64,000 nt of DNA from Thermodesulfobacteriota bacterium (GCA_026415035.1 JAOAHX010000005.1:1-64000); one strand, 5' to 3'; shown: positions 1-10,605, counted from the stretch's first letter. The notes: generated by a model not told the origin, from the letters alone. Numbers and translations are program-made.

Positions 1-41
1 AATCTTTTTTGGCATTGCCTTTGCTTTTCCTGCCTTCGGTC

Positions 42-434
42 ATGAAAAAGGTCCTCATTCTCGAACAGGAAAAGACGATCCGCCAATCCCTCCTCCATAT
101 CATGGAGCGCTACAGCGGTTTTGAGGTCTTTGCCGCCTCCTCCTTCAAAGAGGGTTTTTCCCTGTTCAAGGCCCTTCCCTTTGATATCGTTTTGTGTGGC
201 CATCGACTGCCGGATGGCGATGGCCTTGAGATCCTCAGAGAATGGATGAAACAGAGGCCCCAGCTCATCTCGGTCCTGATGACGGCCTCCAATGATGAGC
301 GATTGAAAGTCGAGGCCAAGAAGGCCGGGATAAGGGGTTATCTGGAAAAGCCTTTCGATTTGAGACAGTTAGAAGAGGCCATCGGGAGCTCCGAGATGGC
401 CCTTCCGTTCTCCAATGGTGTGCTCTCGTGTTAA
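42..434 (+). CDS. Stand-alone degenerate response-regulator receiver domain
   Basis: A receiver (CheY-like) fold of about 130 residues with no output domain. The pattern VLILEQEKTIRQSLL at the N-terminus, the loop FDIVLCGHRLPDGDG in the middle, MTA (Thr) and EKPFD (Lys) align with a normal receiver. The phosphoacceptor Asp position (usually LLD before the xxLP) is Gly, and the acidic pair normally written DD is EQ, so canonical aspartyl phosphorylation looks impossible. The ATG at 42 is chosen over an upstream start because it begins exactly at the first beta strand. The upstream context is outside the window. It lies 31 bases before the rhodanese gene. Partner and role are unknown; it may act as a phosphorylation-independent protein-interaction module. 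Confidence 0.8.
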   Translation: MKKVLILEQEKTIRQSLLHIMERYSGFEVFAASSFKEGFSLFKALPFDIVLCGHRLPDGDGLEILREWMKQRPQLISVLMTASNDERLKVEAKKAGIRGYLEKPFDLRQLEEAIGSSEMALPFSNGVLSC

Positions 435-465
435 GCGAATTCGAGATGAAAGGAGGTGAAAAGGA

Positions 466-927
466 ATGACCAAGAGGATGCTCGTTTGGACACTGGCCTT
501 TGCCTTCGCCCTGGCGATGGTCAGCTTCACCGTGGCCCAGGACAAACCGAAGGTCCCCGCATGGCAAACCACCGTCGTTAAGGATTGGGTGGCGAAAGCC
601 AAGGCGGAGATCAAGAAGGTGACCCCTGCGGATGTGAAGGCTGCCATCGACAAACAGGAGAAGGCCTTCATCCTGGATGTCAGAGATCCCGAGGAGTATA
701 AGGCGGGACATCTCCCAGGGGCCATCAATGTCTCCAGAGGCAAGCTGGAATTCACCATTTGGGATAGGATTCCGGACAAGGAGGCCAAGATCTATGTCTA
801 TTGCCTGACGGCGGCCCGCTCCGCGTTGGCCACCAAGACGCTGAACGAGTTGGGCTACAAGAATGCCGTCTTGATGGATGCCCACTTCGAAGATTGGGTA
901 AAGGCGGGATATCCCGTATCGAGGTAA
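466..927 (+). CDS. Exported single-domain rhodanese (sulfurtransferase)
   Basis: 153 residues. An N-terminal signal peptide (about residues 1-25, hydrophobic core LVWTLAFAFALAMVS) is followed by one rhodanese domain (about 52-150). The motifs FILDVRDPEEYKAGHLPGAIN and the active-site loop YCLTAARSA are present, with catalytic Cys113 and the loop Arg-Ser. Such proteins carry or transfer sulfane sulfur in the periplasm. A strong ribosome site (AAAGGAGGTG, about 450-457) supports the ATG at 466. It sits directly before a polysulfide/thiosulfate-reductase-type operon, so a role in delivering or processing periplasmic sulfane sulfur is a reasonable inference. A hairpin terminator separates the two, so they may be transcribed separately. 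Confidence 0.9.
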   Translation: MTKRMLVWTLAFAFALAMVSFTVAQDKPKVPAWQTTVVKDWVAKAKAEIKKVTPADVKAAIDKQEKAFILDVRDPEEYKAGHLPGAINVSRGKLEFTIWDRIPDKEAKIYVYCLTAARSALATKTLNELGYKNAVLMDAHFEDWVKAGYPVSR

Positions 928-935
928 ACTTCAAC

Positions 936-970
936 CCTCCCCCTTGCAATGAAGGGGGAGGACTTTTTTG
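936..970 (+). terminator. Rho-independent terminator after the rhodanese gene
   Basis: A perfect 10-bp stem (CCTCCCCCTT / AAGGGGGAGG) with a 6-base loop, followed by AC and a run of six T. It begins 8 bases after the rhodanese stop and lies before the reductase operon. Confidence 0.8.
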
Positions 971-989
971 AAAGACTCTATAGGGTCAA

Positions 990-3188
990 ATGGATTCCAA
1001 AGAACTGCGGTTATCACGAAGGGGGTTTCTTAAGGCCTCGACGGCTGCGGCCGGCGTCTTCGCCTTGGGTTACGATCTTCTCGATTTCAACCGATGGGCC
1101 GAAGCGAACGCAGAGAACCCCATCCGAAAGGTCCCGACGATTTGCAATGGTTGCGGCAATCGATGCGGGATCATCGCCTATGTTAAAAACGGGCGATTGT
1201 GGAAGATAGAAGGCAACCCCGAAGCGAATGGAAATCTTGGAGTCGTCTGCCCAAAGGGTCACGGGTATCTGTATGATTTATATAATCCTTCCCGGATCAA
1301 AGGCCCTCTGAAGCGGGTGAACGGCCGTTTTGAGCCCATTTCATGGGAACAGGCCTACAAAGAGATCGCTCAAAGGCTCAACCTCATACTATTAAGTCAC
1401 GGCCCCCAGAGTGTTTTCTGGCTTAATTACCCGCAGACCAATCACCTCTATGCTCTGAGATTGATGCATGCCTTAGGCAGCCCACACTATTTCACCCATG
1501 GGTCCACCTGTTACACTGCGAGAAATGCAGGGTGGGTTTATACGGTGGGAGAACTCCCTTCCAACGATCTGGAGCATTCGAAATATATTTTGATCATCGG
1601 CCGAAACCCAGCCGGAGGGATCGATTTGGCCGAAGTCAAGAAGATGACCAGAGCGAAAGAGAAAGGGGCCAAGGTGGTCGTCGTAGACCCGCGCCATAGC
1701 GAGACGGCCATCCTTGCCGATGAGTGGCTGCCCATCAAGCCCGGCACCGATTTAGCTCTCCTTTTAGCTATGATCCATGTGATGGTCAAGGAAGGGATTT
1801 ACGACAGAAAGTTTGTAGCCGAGAAGACCGTAGGTTTCGAGCAGTTGGAAGAACAGATCGTCAATTATCCTCCCGAGTGGGCCGAAAAGGTGTGTGAGAT
1901 TTCAGCGGGAACCATCGTTCGTCTAACTCGGGAATTGGCCCGGGCCAAACCGAAATGCTTGATTCACCGTGGCTACCATGCCGCCTTTGGAGCCCAGTAT
2001 TTGAACAGTTTCCAAACCGCCCGGGCTCTGGCCATCGCCAACAGCCTCTTAGGAAATATCAATCGTGAAGGAGGCATTTACTTCCCAAAGACGGCGGTCC
2101 TCGGAGAGCTGCAACCCATACATCCCGCTCCCGACCTCCCCGACATCGGAAAGCTGGATGGTACAGGCGTTCCCGGAAGATATCCTCTGGGAAGTTATGG
2201 AGACGGGATCGCTCATGCCATACCGGAGCTGGCCTTGAGGGGTGAGCTGAGAGCAGGGTTCGTATATCATAACAACCCCCTGAGGACCAATCCTAATCCC
2301 AAACGGGTGATCGCGGGTTATCAGAAATTGGAACTTTTAGTCGTGATTGATACCGTTCTCTCGGAGACGGCCTCCATTGCCCATTATGTTCTACCAGAAT
2401 CCTTTTATTTAGAGCGGACAGAGGCAATCGACACGAAGCATAGTGGAAAACAGGCACAGGTGAGCCTCCAACAGCAGGTGGTCAAACCCCTGTTTGACAC
2501 CAAACCGGGAACCCAGATCATCATCGAACTGGGCAGACATTTGGGGGTAGGGAAGTACTTTAACTTCGATATCGAAGAGGCCAACCGATTGAGGCTGAAA
2601 CCTTTGGGAGTGACCTTAGAGCAGTTGAAGGAGAAGGGGGTCTTGTCTGTCGGCGAGCGTTGGAAAGAAGGATTCGACAAATTGAATACCCCTTCCGGTA
2701 AGGTCGAGATTTACTGTCAAACCTTGGATCGGCTTGACATCCCACCAATTCCCCGATGGGAGGAACCTTTGGTTTCGCCCGACCCGAACGACCCCCATTC
2801 GTTCCGTCTGCTCCATGGGAAGCAGGCGATCCATACCCATGCCATGACCGCCAACCAACCGATCCTCATGTCGATCAGCAAACGCTATGACATGATCCGG
2901 CTTTGGATGAACAGACAGCGGGGCCTTCGATTGGGATTGAAAGATGGTGATTGGGTGATGCTGGAATCACAGGTCGGAAAAGGAAGGATCCGGGTCCGCC
3001 TCACAGAAGGAATCCATCCCTCGTGCGTATGGCTTCCGAGCGGGTACGGAATCTTCTCCAAACATTTAAAGACCGCCTATGACGTTGGTCTTTCATACAA
3101 TGACTTTCTTCCCACCTATTTCGATCCGACCGTGGGCCATGTGATGGCCTCGGAGATCGTGGTGAAGGTGAGGAAGGCCAATTCGTAA
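990..3188 (+). CDS. Molybdopterin oxidoreductase catalytic subunit, polysulfide/thiosulfate reductase (PsrA/PhsA) type
   Basis: 732 residues. A textbook Tat signal SRRGFLK at residues 9-15 predicts export of the folded, cofactor-loaded enzyme. A [4Fe-4S] motif follows (Cys52, Cys55, Cys59, Cys87), then the bis-MGD-binding regions of the DMSO reductase superfamily. Cys174 in HGSTCYTARN sits where PsrA/PhsA-type enzymes have a cysteine Mo ligand. A molydopterin-dinucleotide-binding domain closes the protein (about 610-730). The next genes encode the FeS subunit, a TorD-like chaperone, and a NrfD-type quinol subunit. This is the layout of respiratory polysulfide, thiosulfate or tetrathionate reductases. 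Substrate cannot be fixed from sequence alone; arsenate reductase-like members share the architecture. The neighbouring rhodanese favours a sulfur substrate. Confidence 0.9.
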   Translation: MDSKELRLSRRGFLKASTAAAGVFALGYDLLDFNRWAEANAENPIRKVPTICNGCGNRCGIIAYVKNGRLWKIEGNPEANGNLGVVCPKGHGYLYDLYNPSRIKGPLKRVNGRFEPISWEQAYKEIAQRLNLILLSHGPQSVFWLNYPQTNHLYALRLMHALGSPHYFTHGSTCYTARNAGWVYTVGELPSNDLEHSKYILIIGRNPAGGIDLAEVKKMTRAKEKGAKVVVVDPRHSETAILADEWLPIKPGTDLALLLAMIHVMVKEGIYDRKFVAEKTVGFEQLEEQIVNYPPEWAEKVCEISAGTIVRLTRELARAKPKCLIHRGYHAAFGAQYLNSFQTARALAIANSLLGNINREGGIYFPKTAVLGELQPIHPAPDLPDIGKLDGTGVPGRYPLGSYGDGIAHAIPELALRGELRAGFVYHNNPLRTNPNPKRVIAGYQKLELLVVIDTVLSETASIAHYVLPESFYLERTEAIDTKHSGKQAQVSLQQQVVKPLFDTKPGTQIIIELGRHLGVGKYFNFDIEEANRLRLKPLGVTLEQLKEKGVLSVGERWKEGFDKLNTPSGKVEIYCQTLDRLDIPPIPRWEEPLVSPDPNDPHSFRLLHGKQAIHTHAMTANQPILMSISKRYDMIRLWMNRQRGLRLGLKDGDWVMLESQVGKGRIRVRLTEGIHPSCVWLPSGYGIFSKHLKTAYDVGLSYNDFLPTYFDPTVGHVMASEIVVKVRKANS

Positions 3189-3248
3189 AGAAGGAAGAAG
3201 GCCCGGGAGGAGGGAACCCTCGGGCTGGACGCGTGCCTCCGGTGTATT

Positions 3249-3788
3249 ATGGCTCGATATGGAATGGTGATCGATGAAACGAAATGTGTGGGGTGTCATG
3301 CTTGTCGGGTGGCCTGCCACAACCAGAACGGCCTTGACGAAAAAGAGGCTTACAATCACCTCGAAGAGAGGGAGTATGGGACATTCCCCAATTATGGCCG
3401 TGAGTTTCTCCCTGTCCAGTGCCAGCACTGTGACAACCCTCCCTGTGTCAAGGTCTGCCCTACAGGGGCGTCCCACAAAAGGAAGGACGGGATCGTCTTG
3501 GTCCATAAGGAGAAGTGCATCGGCTGTAAGTATTGCATCGCGGCCTGCCCGTACAATGTCAGGATCATTAAAAAAGAGGGGTATATCGAGAAGTGCCGTT
3601 TTTGCATCGAATTTATCGAGAAAGGGGAGAAGCCTGCCTGTATGACCACCTGTATGACGGGGGTGCGGATGTTCGGGGATCTGGACGATCCCAATAGCGA
3701 GATTTCCCGCTATATTGTCAAACATAAGCTGAAACAGTATAAGGCGGAGTTGAACACGAAACCGAGAATTTACTACAGGAGAGGATAG
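3249..3788 (+). CDS. Four-cluster ferredoxin-type electron-transfer subunit (PsrB/PhsB/DmsB family)
   Basis: 179 residues with no signal peptide; it is presumably exported with the Tat-bearing catalytic partner. Four cysteine groups are visible in order: CVGCHACRVAC, CQHCDNPPCVKVC, CIGCKYCIAAC and CRFC...CMTTC. This is the pattern of the four [4Fe-4S] clusters that relay electrons between a NrfD-type membrane quinol dehydrogenase and the molybdopterin subunit. It lies 60 bases downstream of the catalytic gene and 4 bases before the chaperone gene, so it is in the same operon. Length is typical for the family. No good ribosome site lies close to the ATG, but the CxxC motif begins at residue 15, so the start must be near here. 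Confidence 0.93.
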   Translation: MARYGMVIDETKCVGCHACRVACHNQNGLDEKEAYNHLEEREYGTFPNYGREFLPVQCQHCDNPPCVKVCPTGASHKRKDGIVLVHKEKCIGCKYCIAACPYNVRIIKKEGYIEKCRFCIEFIEKGEKPACMTTCMTGVRMFGDLDDPNSEISRYIVKHKLKQYKAELNTKPRIYYRRG

Positions 3789-3792
3789 CGGA

Positions 3793-4452
3793 ATGACCTC
3801 GGAGGAAAAGGCAGATCTTTGTCAGCTGCTGGCGATCCTCTTCGCCCCTCCTGATCGGGAGGCGATCAAAGAATGGACCGAACGGAGAGGTTTCTCGTTT
3901 GTCGAGGCCTTTGGGAAGATGGGGAAGGGAAACGAGACCCTTTTCAGGGGTGTCCTTCTGGAGGATCCTCAAGAAAATGGATTCGAGAGGTTACGGTCCG
4001 AATATTTTCGGCTCTTCGAGAATGAGGGGGGGGTAAAAATTTCATTGGTCGAATCTTGTTATAAACCCTGGACTCGAGATCCTGATTGTCTCCTTCCTTT
4101 CGCCCGAGAGAAGGGCTTCTTGATGGGTGATTCGGCACTTCACCTCTCAGCGCTCTATCAATATTGCGGGCTCGAGGTTCCGGATCTCTTCAAGGGCATG
4201 CCGGATCACCTTGTCCTGGAATTGGAATTCTTGTCGTTCCTATACCGTCATGGCAGGGAGCGGGAGGCTCGAAGATTCATTGAAGATCATCTCGATTGGA
4301 TTCCCTCGCTCGTCGAGATGTGCCAGAGTGTTCAAGCCCATCCCTTCTACCTATCCCTGGTGGAGCTCCTTCGGCTTTTTTTGGATAGCGAGAAGGTGCG
4401 TTTGGAGAAGGAAGAACATGGAGAGAAGGAGATTGATCCAACGGAGCTTTGA
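3793..4452 (+). CDS. TorD/DmsD-like maturation chaperone for the molybdoenzyme
   Basis: 219 residues, soluble and mostly alpha-helical. The segment FERLRSEYFRLFENEGGVKISLVESCYKPW resembles the TorD-family region that in relatives reads EYxRLF...PYESxY. Members bind the Tat signal and apo-catalytic subunit, insert the cofactor and hold back export until folding is complete. The gene starts 4 bases after the FeS subunit and lies within the reductase operon, which fits a dedicated chaperone for the product at 990-3188. Sequence conservation in this family is low, so the call rests on both motif and position. Confidence 0.8.
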   Translation: MTSEEKADLCQLLAILFAPPDREAIKEWTERRGFSFVEAFGKMGKGNETLFRGVLLEDPQENGFERLRSEYFRLFENEGGVKISLVESCYKPWTRDPDCLLPFAREKGFLMGDSALHLSALYQYCGLEVPDLFKGMPDHLVLELEFLSFLYRHGREREARRFIEDHLDWIPSLVEMCQSVQAHPFYLSLVELLRLFLDSEKVRLEKEEHGEKEIDPTEL

Positions 4453-4675
4453 GGCCTTGGTGCTGGCCGGTTTGGTGATATTAGGGGGATGTTCGAAGAA
4501 AGACCCTCCTTCTACGTTTGGGAACCAAGAACATCTCTGGAGGATGTTGAGCGGTGAGGAGAAGGTAGAGGAGCCGATCGAGTTGGCTTCGACCAAACAG
4601 ACCCCCGCCCTCTATCGAGATGCCTCGATGGGAAAGGCGGATCCCTCTTTCGTCCCGAAGATCGGAGGGGGGTGA
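4418..4675 (+). CDS. Small predicted lipoprotein in the reductase operon
   Basis: 85 residues encoded in a different frame and overlapping the end of the TorD-like gene by 35 bases. It has basic N-terminal residues (MERRR), a hydrophobic stretch (ALVLAGLVILGG) and a lipobox-like LGGC, with Cys25 as the likely lipidated residue. A hydrophilic tail contains no recognised domain. The ATG at 4418 is preceded by GGAGAAGGAAGAAC, a plausible ribosome site. Position between the chaperone and the NrfD subunit suggests an accessory, membrane-anchored component of the reductase complex. That role is inference; no family is recognised. Confidence 0.65.
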   Translation: MERRRLIQRSFEALVLAGLVILGGCSKKDPPSTFGNQEHLWRMLSGEEKVEEPIELASTKQTPALYRDASMGKADPSFVPKIGGG

Positions 4676-4754
4676 AGTTAATTGGTCATCCGTCGGGGAC
4701 GGATCTTCACTTTTGTGGCCAAGACGTGGAAGAGATTCGGAGAGGAGAAGTCAG

Positions 4755-5750
4755 ATGTTTATGGAGGGACAAATCCTCGTCTACTGGAATTGGATTGTGG
4801 CAATTGACCTATTCGCTGCCGGCCTGAGCGCAGGCGCCTTTATCATTTCGGCTACGGCCTACTTCTTAGGACGGGAGAGGTATGAGACGATCACCCGGAT
4901 TGGAGCCTATATCGCTCCTTTCCCTGTTCTCATCGGGATTGCGGCCCTTATATACGATCTTGAACGACCTCACCTTTTCTGGAAATTATTCCTCACCTTT
5001 CAGCCCAGTTCAGTGATGTCTCTGGGGTCTTGGTTGCTTCTCTTCTTCTCCTTTTTCAGTATGGCCCATTTTTATCTCTGGCTCCCTGAACGGTATGACA
5101 TTTTGAGATTGATCCCGGCGATTCGGGCCAACCGTCTACTGGCCCGACTGGGGGGGGAGAATTTGACCGTAGCCCGAGGGTTGATCGCCGGGTTCGGAAT
5201 TCCCATCTCGATCGGGGTTGGAATCTACACCGGAGTTCTTTTAGGTGCTCTGACCGCAAGACCCTTCTGGAACAACCCCATGTTGCCAATGCTTTTCTTG
5301 ATCTCTGCCATGATGACGGGGTCGGCTGCAATCTGTTTTGTGGGCTGTTTCATTAAGGGATTCCGTGGTATGAGTCGGGAGGCGGTCAATACGAATAAGT
5401 TCATGATTCATTCCATCGATTTTACCTTGATGGTCTTTTCGATCATCGCGGTCTTCCTCTTCGTCCTTGGACTCTATGTGTCGCCTCGGAGCTCGGTGGC
5501 AGCTGTCCACCTCATCATTGGCGGGGAGTTCACTTTTCACTTCTGGTTCTTCGTCGTAGGGATAGGGATCGTCGTTCCCCTGGCCTTGGAGGTCTATGAG
5601 CTCATCCCCCATTACATCAAGCACGTGGAATTGCGAGAACACAACCCCTGGATCTCCGGCGTGATCACCACCTCCGTTCTCATCGGCGGGTTCGTGATGC
5701 GTTATATCGTCATATATGCCGGTCAGATGGCCCATATCATAAGCTCGTAA
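4755..5750 (+). CDS. NrfD/PsrC-type integral membrane quinol-interacting subunit
   Basis: 331 residues with about eight to nine hydrophobic helices. Examples are WNWIVAIDLFAAGLSAGAFIISATAYF at the start, then WLLLFFSFFSMAHFYLW, FMIHSIDFTLMVFSIIAVFLFVLGLYV and ITTSVLIGGFVMRYIVIY at the end. The opening VYWNWIVAIDLFAAGLSAG matches the conserved first helix of NrfD/PsrC proteins, which exchange electrons with the menaquinone pool and pass them to the four-cluster FeS subunit. The ATG at 4755, behind GGAGAGGAGAAG, fits better than upstream in-frame starts, which would add a hydrophilic extension. It closes the operon. Confidence 0.92.
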   Translation: MFMEGQILVYWNWIVAIDLFAAGLSAGAFIISATAYFLGRERYETITRIGAYIAPFPVLIGIAALIYDLERPHLFWKLFLTFQPSSVMSLGSWLLLFFSFFSMAHFYLWLPERYDILRLIPAIRANRLLARLGGENLTVARGLIAGFGIPISIGVGIYTGVLLGALTARPFWNNPMLPMLFLISAMMTGSAAICFVGCFIKGFRGMSREAVNTNKFMIHSIDFTLMVFSIIAVFLFVLGLYVSPRSSVAAVHLIIGGEFTFHFWFFVVGIGIVVPLALEVYELIPHYIKHVELREHNPWISGVITTSVLIGGFVMRYIVIYAGQMAHIISS

Positions 5751-6001
5751 CAAAACGGATCAACCTTCCTTCCCACCCCGTCCTCCCAGACAGGACCGTT
5801 CTATGCCCGTTGAACCTCCTTTGTTTTTTTAGAACTTACGAACGATTCCCAGGGAGGGATGGGTCATCGATTCTCCCCCCTTCGCCCCTTTCCAGATTTC
5901 CCTTGCTTTTCAAGGGAGGCCTTGAGGGGGGGAGATGCGAAACCATTCCATTTGGGTTATAAGAAGGCCAAACGATTTCATCTACACAAGGAGGTTTGAG
6001 C

Positions 6002-7303
6002 ATGGGAGCGATGAGGATCAGATTCGGGATGAGGATGATTCCATTGGTCGTCATTGTCCTTCCGGTGCTTTTCACCACAATCGCCTGGGGAGATCCACAG
6101 AAGATCCTTTCAGCCATTGAGGCCAATGCCAGCAACTGCAAAATGGTTTCTCAGAAGATTTTCGATTTTAAAGAGCTGGGCCAGCAGGAGTTTAAGAGTT
6201 CCGCCCTTCTCAAAGAGGAGTTGCAGAGATTGGGGTTTACGGTCGAGGGGGATCTGAAGGTCCCGGCCGACCTGGTGAAAGATGGGATCGCCAAGACCGC
6301 CTTCAAGGCCGAATTAAAGGGAAAAGGGCCTGGGCCCACCATCACGATCATGCTCGAATACGACGCCCTGAAGAATGGCCACTCCTGCGGCCACAACCTG
6401 ATCGCAGGATCGGGTTTGCTCGCTGCGGCAGGGCTGGCCAGCGTGATGAAGGAGACCCCTGGACGGCTCTGGGTGATTGGTACGCCCGACGAAGAGAGAG
6501 GTTCCCTGGGCGGCGGAAAGATTGCTCTACTCGAAGGGGGATACTTTGAGGGATCAGATATTGTCTTCATCACTCATCCGGCAGATCGCTGGAACGCCGA
6601 TATGCGTTACCTGGCGATGAAAAGGGCCACCTTTGTCTTCAAAGGTAAGGCATCCCATGCCGCCGCGGCTCCCCACAAAGGGATCAGTGCCCTTGATGCG
6701 GTGATCCTGACTTTCAATGCCACCGATATGTTGAGGGAGCACGTCCGTCAGGATGTGCGGATCCACGGGATTATCAAAAAGGGTGGAGATGCGGTCAATA
6801 TCGTCCCGGAAGTTGCCGAGGCGGAATTTGCAGTACGGGCACTCGACACGACCACGATGGAGGAGACGTATCAGAAGGTCGTGAATTGTGCCAGGGCCGG
6901 AGAGCTCGCTACGGGCGCCAAACTGGAATTCAAGGAACCGAGGACCTCCTTAAAGGCACCGATCGTCATCCCTGCCCTGACCCAATTGGTCCTCGATAAG
7001 GCCAAATCCCTGGGCGTTCCCGAGAGCGAAATCAAACCCTCCACAGACTCCGGCTCTTCGGATCTCGGGAATGTGGGAAACGCCTTTCCGACGGTTGAGC
7101 TCAAGTTTAAGATCGCTCCCGAAGGGACCCCAGGCCATTCCGATGCCTTTAGGGATTATGCGGGTTCCGAGGAGGGATGGAAGGCGGCGGTGATCACGGC
7201 CAAAGCCATTGCGCTTGCGGCCTACGATTTACTCATCCGTCCTGACAAGGTAAAGGCCATTCAGGAGGCCTTTAAAGAACTGAAAGCCAAAGAAGGGAAA
7301 TAA
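6002..7303 (+). CDS. Exported M20-family metallo-amidohydrolase (AbgB/aminoacylase-like)
   Basis: 433 residues. The ATG at 6002 lies 7 bases after a consensus AAGGAGG. A hydrophobic signal sequence (about residues 10-28, MIPLVVIVLPVLFTTIAWG) predicts export. The catalytic domain shows EYDAL and GHSCGHN (about 119-132), a metal-binding pattern of M20D amidohydrolases. THPADRW and the KGKASHAAAAPHKGISALDAV region mark the dimerisation domain and its neighbourhood. Relatives hydrolyse N-acyl or p-aminobenzoyl amides or short peptides using two divalent metals. A signal peptide is uncommon in this usually cytoplasmic family. It appears to be monocistronic, with a terminator shortly after the stop. 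The substrate is unknown. Confidence 0.85.
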   Translation: MGAMRIRFGMRMIPLVVIVLPVLFTTIAWGDPQKILSAIEANASNCKMVSQKIFDFKELGQQEFKSSALLKEELQRLGFTVEGDLKVPADLVKDGIAKTAFKAELKGKGPGPTITIMLEYDALKNGHSCGHNLIAGSGLLAAAGLASVMKETPGRLWVIGTPDEERGSLGGGKIALLEGGYFEGSDIVFITHPADRWNADMRYLAMKRATFVFKGKASHAAAAPHKGISALDAVILTFNATDMLREHVRQDVRIHGIIKKGGDAVNIVPEVAEAEFAVRALDTTTMEETYQKVVNCARAGELATGAKLEFKEPRTSLKAPIVIPALTQLVLDKAKSLGVPESEIKPSTDSGSSDLGNVGNAFPTVELKFKIAPEGTPGHSDAFRDYAGSEEGWKAAVITAKAIALAAYDLLIRPDKVKAIQEAFKELKAKEGK

Positions 7304-7333
7304 AGGGTCGAACGGGGCAAAAGGTCGGGACGA

Positions 7334-7361
7334 AAGGCGAGGGGCACCTCGCCTTTTTTTT
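7334..7361 (+). terminator. Rho-independent terminator after the M20 gene
   Basis: A perfect 9-bp stem (AAGGCGAGG / CCTCGCCTT) with loop GGCA, running straight into eight T. It lies about 30 bases after the M20 stop codon. Confidence 0.92.
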
Positions 7362-7405
7362 AACCCATTGAAAAATCTATATATTTTACTTGTGAAAAAG
7401 TTTTT

Positions 7406-7434
7406 TTGACCCTCTGGGTTTGAGGTATTATATT
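7406..7434 (+). promoter_or_regulatory. Sigma-70-type promoter for the metallopeptidase gene
   Basis: A -35 element TTGACC (7406-7411), 17-bp spacer and -10 element TATATT (7429-7434) lie in AT-rich DNA just after the preceding terminator. They predict a leader of about 100 bases before the ATG at 7541. Confidence 0.65.
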
Positions 7435-7540
7435 TTGTTTCGTTAAGAAAAAGGATCTGTGGCCAAGTAAAGCAAACCCCCCCTTTTTCCCCCGATCCCG
7501 GGTTTTAACCCAGGCATTGTACAACCAAAGGAAAGAAGCC

Positions 7541-8536
7541 ATGGACGAGATCCGTTATCAGAAATTATTGGCAACCCGAATTTGTGATCTCGGCCTCGAT
7601 GTGAATGAGAGCATGGCCGAGTATTTCAGAAGGTTGAAAAAGGAGCTCAAAGCCCATCGGATCCTTCTCTGGCCCGATTTCTATTTTGGTAACGAATGGG
7701 GCTGCGTCAACAAGAAGATTTCCATCAGCATCCCCTTCTATTACGGCATGCCAGAATTGAAGGAGCTGGAAGGAGACCTCCCTACGAAGGAGGGGATCAT
7801 CAAGACCCTCCGCCACGAAACGGGCCATGCCGTGAACTATGCCTACCGACTTTATCAGAGAAGGGACTGGAGGGAGCTTTTTGGGGATTTTAACAAGAAG
7901 TACCAGGATGGTTATCTTCACCGGGTCAACCCCTGGTCGAAGAGTTATGTCCGTCACCTCCATTACTTCGGCGATCCCCACTACGCCCAGAAGCACCCCG
8001 ATGAGGATTGGGCAGAGACCTTTGCCATCTGGCTCGATCCAAAATCAGACTGGGAGAAGAGATATCGGAACTGGCCGCAGGCCTTTGAAAAACTGGCCTA
8101 TGTGGACACCTTGATGGACGAGATCGCAGGGGTCGAGCCGGTCAACCTCCAAATGAAACGGGAGGGAGAATACACGACCATTGAGGAGACGGTTTCCGAG
8201 TGGTGGGGGTTGGACGGCGAGATGCTCGATCAGGAGCTCCAGGAGTTTATTCACGATATGAACGAACTGTTTATCCAACCCGACCGTGGCCGGAAGCGAG
8301 TGGTTCCTGCCTGGAGATTGATCCGGAAGTATGCGAGGCTTTTGACCGAGCAGGTGAGCCAGTGGATCTCGGGATCGAACAAGCATACGGTTCGAAAGAT
8401 CCTCCGACGCTGGGAGGCCATCTGCCGCAACGAATCGCTGGGCTTCCTCCCCGAAGAAGAGGATCGGAAGTTGATCGAACTGACCACCCTCCTCACCTAC
8501 CATGTCGTGGACGACGTCCATCACCTCCGGAGTTAG
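7541..8536 (+). CDS. Putative zinc-dependent metallopeptidase (zincin, HETGH)
   Basis: 331 residues from the ATG at 7541, which has GGAAAGAAG upstream. A HEXXH motif lies at residues 92-96 within TLRHETGHAVNYAYRL. Further on, PDEDWAETFAIWLDP provides acidic residues in the place of the third zinc ligand seen in related putative zinc-binding metallopeptidases. There is no signal peptide or membrane segment, so it is probably cytoplasmic. The C-terminal 130 residues are helical and carry no recognised motif. It is transcribed alone, from its own promoter, facing ligA. Family assignment rests mainly on the motif; the substrate is unknown. Confidence 0.7.
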   Translation: MDEIRYQKLLATRICDLGLDVNESMAEYFRRLKKELKAHRILLWPDFYFGNEWGCVNKKISISIPFYYGMPELKELEGDLPTKEGIIKTLRHETGHAVNYAYRLYQRRDWRELFGDFNKKYQDGYLHRVNPWSKSYVRHLHYFGDPHYAQKHPDEDWAETFAIWLDPKSDWEKRYRNWPQAFEKLAYVDTLMDEIAGVEPVNLQMKREGEYTTIEETVSEWWGLDGEMLDQELQEFIHDMNELFIQPDRGRKRVVPAWRLIRKYARLLTEQVSQWISGSNKHTVRKILRRWEAICRNESLGFLPEEEDRKLIELTTLLTYHVVDDVHHLRS

Positions 8537-8564
8537 AAAAGGGGAGGGGTCGGGGGTGGGGAAC

Positions 8565-10605
<2,041 letters not shown>

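Noticed and set aside
5900-5916. CCCTTG/CAAGGG hairpin before the M20 gene, compared with the CCCTTGAG/CTCAAGGG pair before ftsZ as a possible dispersed repeat.
   Set aside because: Only the short arms are shared and the loops and flanks differ, so a repeat family is not supported.
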